From: an uncultured Bacteroidota bacterium
GTDB lineage: Bacteria; Bacteroidota; Bacteroidia; Bacteroidales; P3
Direction: 5' to 3'
Assembly (NCBI GenBank): GCA_902791695.1
Contig: CADAWR010000005.1
Coordinates: 1-64,000, forward strand
Length of the DNA: 64,000 nucleotides
Under the pieces are notes generated by a model. That model was not told the DNA's origin and did no database searches. It was given only the letters and a program-made list of their open reading frames with translations. Every line of letters starts with the position of its first letter. Within the stretch, counting starts at the first letter, position 1. This document shows positions 59,975 to 64,000 of the stretch, piece after piece. The position numbers and the translations under genes are program-made.

Positions 59975-60184
59975 ATGGATACAGAGAACACCAAAAAGGA
60001 TTACATCGTTCCACGGCTGACAGTTGTCAGCTTCAAGGCCGAACGTGGCTACTTTGTAAGCGGCTATGTGGTGCAAATGAACCTTATGCAAGAGGAAATT
60101 GTGGCCGAAGAAGAGGCTGCCCGGCAGATGGAATACTATTCCGTACAGGAGAATTGGCACAGCGGCGGCGATTTCTGGTACTAA
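59975..60184 (+). CDS. Small hypothetical protein upstream of the FISUMP lipoprotein
   Basis: The product is 69 residues. It starts at ATG 59975, just after tmRNA, because the frame upstream runs through the RNA gene. The sequence has a short DYIVPRLTVVSFKAERGYFVSGY part and an acidic C-terminus ending GGDFWY. There is no signal peptide. Small proteins of this style (P-x-x-x-V-V-x-F-x-x-E-x-G-x-x-x-S-G) commonly precede fimbrillin-like or FISUMP lipoprotein genes in Bacteroidales. Function unknown. Confidence 0.62.
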   Translation: MDTENTKKDYIVPRLTVVSFKAERGYFVSGYVVQMNLMQEEIVAEEEAARQMEYYSVQENWHSGGDFWY

Positions 60185-60203
60185 CCAATAAGCACTCGAA
60201 CCA

Positions 60204-61916
60204 ATGAAAAAAGCTTCAATATATATTATTATGGTAATGCTTCTCCTTGTCGCAGGATGCCGCAAGGACAGCACCATCGACGGTATGCTCATTGTGAGCG
60301 AAAGCATGCGTGGTGACAGCAAGGCGATGGTCGACGACCTTAGCTTGAACTGGGTTGCCGGTGATAGCATACGCATAAACGGCAAAGACATGAACATTGT
60401 CGTGAACGGAGAGAATCAGGCCTATATTGAGAATGTGCCGACAAGCAGTGTCTACCGTGCCTTATATCCGGCGACCCTCAACGACAGCGCATCACTCGAC
60501 GACGACAGTGTCACTGTGACCATACCCGACACATATACATATACTGTGAACGATGGCAAGCAGGTGCTCGATGTGCCGATGGCGGCACGCTCAACCGACG
60601 GCAGTCGCCTGTACTTCAAACATCTAACAGCAGCGATAACAGTGGAAATCACAAACTACTACGGATTTGCCGTGCTGGTGGACAGCGTGGTGGTGACGAG
60701 CAGTGACGCTGGAACGCCTTACCAGATTAGCGGTGTCAAAAACATCGACCTAGCTGACGCAAATATGGGCATCACCCTTAACAGTAGCCCGACGGTAGCG
60801 CAGAAAAAGGTGAAGATGCTTTTTGGCGACGGAGCACATGCGATGAAGATAAATCAAGGAGCCACCAAGAAAGTACAGGTGCCCGTGCTACCTGTTGGCA
60901 GTGGAAACAAGTTCTCCATCAGCGTGACCGTACACAAAGACGGTGACGCCGCTGTAACAAAGACCTTCACCAAGACGCAGGGTACCGGTGGTGCCATGGG
61001 GCGTGCAAAAATGGCTTATGCCGACCATACCGTTGGCTTCCTTTTCTCCATTGGCAATAACAAAAGAGTGATAATATCGCAAGGCAACCTGCAATACCAA
61101 GCCTCAACTGGCACCTGGCGGTTTGCCGAGCACCAGTATGACTATATCGGCGCCACTGCAGGCAACACCACCGCAGCCAACCGTAAAACACAATCAGATT
61201 GGATAGATCTTTTCGGCTGGGGTACCAGCGGTTGGAATAATGGGAATACTTATCATATGCCGTATGATGTGAATAATGAAGGAGAAGCATCGGGATATGG
61301 CTATGGCCCGACAGAAAACGGGGCATACACCTATAGTTTAACCGGAACTAAAAAAGAAGCTGATTGGGGCGTACACAATAGTATTAACAATGGCGGCAAT
61401 AATACAGGAATGTGGCGGACTCTTACAGCCGGTACAGGATCGGAAATTGACACTCTATTCAAATACCGTACTACAAGCACATCCAATATGCCAACAGGAA
61501 CCAATAACGGACAAGCTAGATTTATAAAAGCTACGGTTGGTGGGAGAAATGGAATTATAATTTTCCCCGATAATTATGTACATCCTGCTGGAATTTATGT
61601 ATCTGGTACAAATCGATACTACAACGCAACAGGAAACACCTATAGTTTTAATGCTTTTCAATTAGGCGTTCAAGATTGGCCACAAATGGAGGCTTCTGGC
61701 GCAGTATTTCTGCCTGCAGCAGGGCAACGAAAGAATACTGCTGTATATAATGCCAGCACAGAAGCATGGTATTGGTCTTCTACATCATCTCCTATAGGTT
61801 TAGGTGCCGGCAAAGCATATGCCATCAAATTCCTTGATGGCAGCTCATCATCATTGTCAGAAAGCGCTCTCAGATATTACGGTTGTTCTGTACGACTTGT
61901 TATGGATGTAAGGTAA
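60204..61916 (+). CDS. Lipoprotein with fimbrillin-like N-terminus and FISUMP C-terminal domain
   Basis: The product is 570 residues. Lipobox LLLVAGCRKD. Residues about 30-270 look like a fimbrillin-type two-lobed region (NWVAGDSIRING, YRALYPATL, LYFKHLTAAITVEI). Residues about 285-570 are a FISUMP-type module: VIISQGNLQYQASTGTWRFAEHQYDYIG, WGTSGWNNG, AVFLPAAGQR, YYGCSVRLVMDVR. The 5' part is GC-rich; from about 61200 the sequence becomes much AT-richer, a change inside one gene that suggests domain exchange. Surface adhesion is the usual guess. Confidence 0.78.
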   Translation: MKKASIYIIMVMLLLVAGCRKDSTIDGMLIVSESMRGDSKAMVDDLSLNWVAGDSIRINGKDMNIVVNGENQAYIENVPTSSVYRALYPATLNDSASLDDDSVTVTIPDTYTYTVNDGKQVLDVPMAARSTDGSRLYFKHLTAAITVEITNYYGFAVLVDSVVVTSSDAGTPYQISGVKNIDLADANMGITLNSSPTVAQKKVKMLFGDGAHAMKINQGATKKVQVPVLPVGSGNKFSISVTVHKDGDAAVTKTFTKTQGTGGAMGRAKMAYADHTVGFLFSIGNNKRVIISQGNLQYQASTGTWRFAEHQYDYIGATAGNTTAANRKTQSDWIDLFGWGTSGWNNGNTYHMPYDVNNEGEASGYGYGPTENGAYTYSLTGTKKEADWGVHNSINNGGNNTGMWRTLTAGTGSEIDTLFKYRTTSTSNMPTGTNNGQARFIKATVGGRNGIIIFPDNYVHPAGIYVSGTNRYYNATGNTYSFNAFQLGVQDWPQMEASGAVFLPAAGQRKNTAVYNASTEAWYWSSTSSPIGLGAGKAYAIKFLDGSSSSLSESALRYYGCSVRLVMDVR

Positions 61917-61952
61917 AAACGAAATATTTTTTGCCGGTTTCAAAAAAATTCG

Positions 61953-61960
61953 TATCTTTG
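61953..61960 (+). promoter_or_regulatory. -7 box of the rimP-nusA-infB operon
   Basis: TATCTTTG, 42 nt before the rimP ATG. The expected transcription start is near 61967, just before the leader hairpin. Confidence 0.72.
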
Positions 61961-61970
61961 CATCGGAATG

Positions 61971-61995
61971 AGAGAGGTCGAGAACCTCTCTTTTT
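61971..61995 (+). terminator. Terminator-like hairpin in the rimP leader
   Basis: AGAGAGGT (61971-61978) pairs perfectly with ACCTCTCT (61984-61991) around cgaga, followed by TTTTATT. It lies between promoter and start codon and may be an attenuator, an mRNA-stabilising hairpin, or the terminator of the preceding lipoprotein gene placed after a new promoter. Confidence 0.7.
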
Positions 61996-62001
61996 ATTGA
62001 T

Positions 62002-62442
62002 ATGATAGAGAAAATCAAGATATTAGAACTCGTAAACAACGCACTTGAGGGCAGCGACAAATTCCTAGTGAACCTGAAAATCACGCCCGACAACCGCATT
62101 TATGTGGACATCGACGGCGACAATGGCGTAACAATAGACGACTGCATAGAGCTCAGCCGCGCCATCGAAAGCCAGCTGGACCGCGATGAGGAGGACTTCG
62201 CCCTCGACGTGAGCTCCGCCGGCGCCGACCAGCCGCTGAAGCTCATACGCCAGTACCGCAAGAACGTGGGGCGCGACCTGGAGGTGGTCACCATCGACGG
62301 TGAACGCGCTGAGGGCACCCTCGAGGACGCCTCGGACGAGGGTATCGTCATCCGCACCCAGGGCACCAAGAAGCAGGCCCCGGAGACGCTGCGCTTCGCC
62401 TACCGCGACATCAAGAGCGCCCGAGTGGCAATAAAGTTTTAA
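62002..62442 (+). CDS. rimP: Ribosome maturation factor
   Basis: The product is 146 residues. It assists 30S subunit assembly. Recognisable parts are RIYVDIDGDNGVTIDDCIELSRAIE and FALDVSSAGADQPLKLIRQYRKNVGR, the latter with the SSAG/P motif in which the usual proline is replaced by alanine. It is the first gene of the conserved rimP-nusA-infB operon, 21 nt upstream of nusA. Confidence 0.95.
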   Translation: MIEKIKILELVNNALEGSDKFLVNLKITPDNRIYVDIDGDNGVTIDDCIELSRAIESQLDRDEEDFALDVSSAGADQPLKLIRQYRKNVGRDLEVVTIDGERAEGTLEDASDEGIVIRTQGTKKQAPETLRFAYRDIKSARVAIKF

Positions 62443-62463
62443 GAACAGAAAACATCCAAAGAT

Positions 62464-63702
62464 ATGGCAAAGAACCAAGACCTGAGCAGTTCCTTTCAGG
62501 AATTCAAGGAATTTAAGAACATCGACCGCGAGACACTGATGCGCATTCTGGAAGAGGTGTTCCGCTCGGCGCTGGCCAAACATTTCGGCACGGAAGACAA
62601 CTTCGACATCATTGTCAACATCGACAAGGGCGACCTCGAAATCTTCCGCAACCGCATGATTGTGGACGACGGCGCAGTGCAGGACCCCGCACGCGAGATA
62701 GCCATCAGCGACGCCCTCAAGATTGAGGACGACTTCGAGGTGGGCGAAGAGCTCTCGGAGCCCATACTCATGACCGAATTCGGCCGCCGCGAGATCCTCA
62801 GCATACGCCAGAACCTCGTGGGCAAGATACAGGACTACGAGAAGAGCCTCATCTTCCAGAAGTACAAAGAGAAAGTCGGCGAAATTATCGTCGGCGAGGT
62901 CTACCAGCCCTGGAACAAAGAAGTGCTTGTGCTCGACGACGAGAAGATAGAACTCGTGCTGCCCAAGAGCGAGCAGATACCCAGCGACCACTTCCGCAAG
63001 GGCGACACCGTGCGTGCCGTTGTGCTCAAGGTGGAGATGAAGAACAACAACCCCAGCATCATACTGAGCCGCACGACGCCCATCTTCCTGGAGCGCCTGC
63101 TCGAACAGGAGGTACCGGAGATTTATGACGGTCTCATCACCATAAAGAACATCGTACGTCAGCCCGGTGAACGCGCCAAGGTGGCTGTGGAGAGCTATGA
63201 CGACCGTATCGACCCAGTGGGAAGCTGTGTCGGCGTCAAGGGCGGCCGCATTCACGGTATTGTGCGCGAGTTGCGCAACGAGAACATCGACGTGCTCAAC
63301 TACACGCCGCGTGTGGACTTGATGATACAGCGAGCCCTCTCGCCCGCCAAGATCAGCAGCATCAAAATTAACGAAGAGGAGAAGAAAGCCGAGGTGTTCA
63401 TGCAGCCCGACCAGGTGAGCCTGGCTATCGGTAAGGGCGGCTACAACATCAAGCTGGCCTCCAAGCTCGTAGGCTACGAGATTGAAGTATTCCGCGACAG
63501 CGACGAGGACTACGACGACGTGGCATTGCAGGAGTTCAACGACGAGATCGACCAGTGGATTATCGACGAGCTCATCAAGATTGGCTGCGACACCGCCAAG
63601 AGCGTGCTCGCCCTGCCAAAGGATGAGCTGATGACACGCACCGACCTCGAAGAAGAGACCATCGACCACGTGATTGAGGTACTCAAGGCTGAATTTGAAT
63701 AA
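62464..63702 (+). CDS. nusA: Transcription termination/antitermination factor
   Basis: The product is 412 residues. N-terminal polymerase-binding domain (about 10-130), S1 domain (about 135-200), then KH domains with IDPVGSCVGVKGGRIHGIV and QVSLAIGKGGYNIKLASKLVGYEIEVF. The acidic C-terminal repeats of E. coli are shortened to one helical module, usual for Bacteroidetes. It modulates pausing, termination and ribosomal RNA antitermination. Confidence 0.97.
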   Translation: MAKNQDLSSSFQEFKEFKNIDRETLMRILEEVFRSALAKHFGTEDNFDIIVNIDKGDLEIFRNRMIVDDGAVQDPAREIAISDALKIEDDFEVGEELSEPILMTEFGRREILSIRQNLVGKIQDYEKSLIFQKYKEKVGEIIVGEVYQPWNKEVLVLDDEKIELVLPKSEQIPSDHFRKGDTVRAVVLKVEMKNNNPSIILSRTTPIFLERLLEQEVPEIYDGLITIKNIVRQPGERAKVAVESYDDRIDPVGSCVGVKGGRIHGIVRELRNENIDVLNYTPRVDLMIQRALSPAKISSIKINEEEKKAEVFMQPDQVSLAIGKGGYNIKLASKLVGYEIEVFRDSDEDYDDVALQEFNDEIDQWIIDELIKIGCDTAKSVLALPKDELMTRTDLEEETIDHVIEVLKAEFE

Positions 63703-63729
63703 AAAATAAAGGAAAGGACTCGACATAAT

Positions 63730-64000
63730 ATGGCAAGTTTCAGACTGAACAAGGTGGCCAAGGACTTCAACGTGGGCATACAGACCCTCGTGGAGTACCT
63801 TGCCAAGAAGGGGCACCAAGTGGAGCAGAGCCCCAACACGAAGATTAGCGAGGAGCAGTATGAACTGCTGGCCACGGCATTCGACAGCGAGCGCAAGGTT
63901 AAGGAAGAGGCCGACAAGATAGAACTCATGTCGGCTGGCAACAACCGTGTAGTTGAGCTCAGCGCCAAACCAGAAGCCGAAGCCGAGCCCGAAGAGGTGG
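63730..64000 (+). CDS. infB: Translation initiation factor IF-2, N-terminal part (gene continues beyond window)
   Basis: The first 90 residues are visible. MASFRLNKVAKDFNVGIQTL and EYLAKKGHQVEQSPNTKI are the IF-2 N-terminal helical module. A low-complexity acidic/Ala region (KPEAEAEPEE) begins at the end. The GTPase domain lies outside the window. It follows nusA by 27 nt, the standard order. It delivers initiator tRNA to the ribosome. Confidence 0.95.
   Translation, partial: MASFRLNKVAKDFNVGIQTLVEYLAKKGHQVEQSPNTKISEEQYELLATAFDSERKVKEEADKIELMSAGNNRVVELSAKPEAEAEPEEV

Noticed and set aside
62065-63819. 584-codon minus-strand frame
   Set aside because: Antisense to rimP, nusA and infB, whose motifs are unmistakable.

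Overview
The window looks like chromosome from an uncultured gut- or rumen-type Bacteroidales. Four lines of evidence support this. (1) Promoters repeatedly carry the Bacteroidetes -7 element TAnnTTTG (712-719, 18352-18359, 39350-39357, 61953-61960 and others). (2) Several secreted proteins end in a type IX secretion C-terminal domain. (3) Lipoproteins and families common in this order are frequent (DUF6266, GSCFA, DUF1573, fimbrillin-like and FISUMP domains). (4) The tmRNA tag reads GENNYALAA. Most of the window is GC-rich; roughly 22.5-39.3 kb is clearly AT-richer and reads as an acquired island. No rRNA, integrase, transposase or CRISPR array was seen.

Layout. 1-3.7 kb: the end of a DUF6266 gene and a double-domain M16 protease. 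3.7-11.5 kb: a tight six-gene minus-strand operon with an aminotransferase, a GreA/GreB-like factor, an MBOAT acyltransferase, an AlgJ/AlgX-like SGNH protein, a GH16-like lipoprotein and a DUF2079 membrane protein. The last four look like an envelope or exopolysaccharide modification module. 11.5-15.2 kb: a DUF1573 protein and two secreted proteins. 15.4-18.3 kb: a response regulator and a TPR-type sensor kinase. 18.4-22.5 kb: tRNA-Cys, a lipoprotein with a duplicated domain, ddl, a DUF6266 protein and a nucleoside hydrolase lipoprotein.

22.6-39.3 kb is a defence-type island. It starts with two intact AAA/DUF4143 ATPase genes and an internally deleted third copy. A type I restriction-modification locus follows in the order hsdR-hsdS-prrC-hsdM. 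The prrC product keeps the known anticodon-nuclease catalytic residues. Next come an overlapping PIN/acetyltransferase-like/PUA-like gene and ASCH gene pair, a GIY-YIG protein with a RAMA-like C-terminus, a small membrane coiled-coil protein and a DUF1016-type PDDEXK nuclease flanked by direct repeats. A lipoprotein and a gene remnant close the island.

39.4-49 kb: an SGNH hydrolase, a C10 (streptopain) protease with a type IX signal, an esterase, small lipoproteins, a GSCFA protein overlapping dnaE, and a rearranged partial copy of the 12-15 kb secreted-protein locus. 49.3-54.3 kb: pyrH-frr-birA, a phosphate butyryltransferase, two related lipoproteins, and a HepT/MntA toxin-antitoxin pair next to a long hairpin element. 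54.4-59.3 kb: a PAS protein coupled to an outer-membrane barrel receptor, a restriction-type N-terminal-domain protein, and a coupled sigma/anti-sigma-like/secreted-protein trio. 59.4-64 kb: tRNA-Asp, tmRNA, a small peptide gene, a FISUMP lipoprotein, and the start of the rimP-nusA-infB operon with a hairpin in its leader.

The main unexplained signals are arrays with an exact 11-bp period at five places, several octamer arrays, a duplicated palindrome-bearing element upstream of hsdR, and the composite defence island. All protein calls come from reading translations and motifs by eye; no database search was run.
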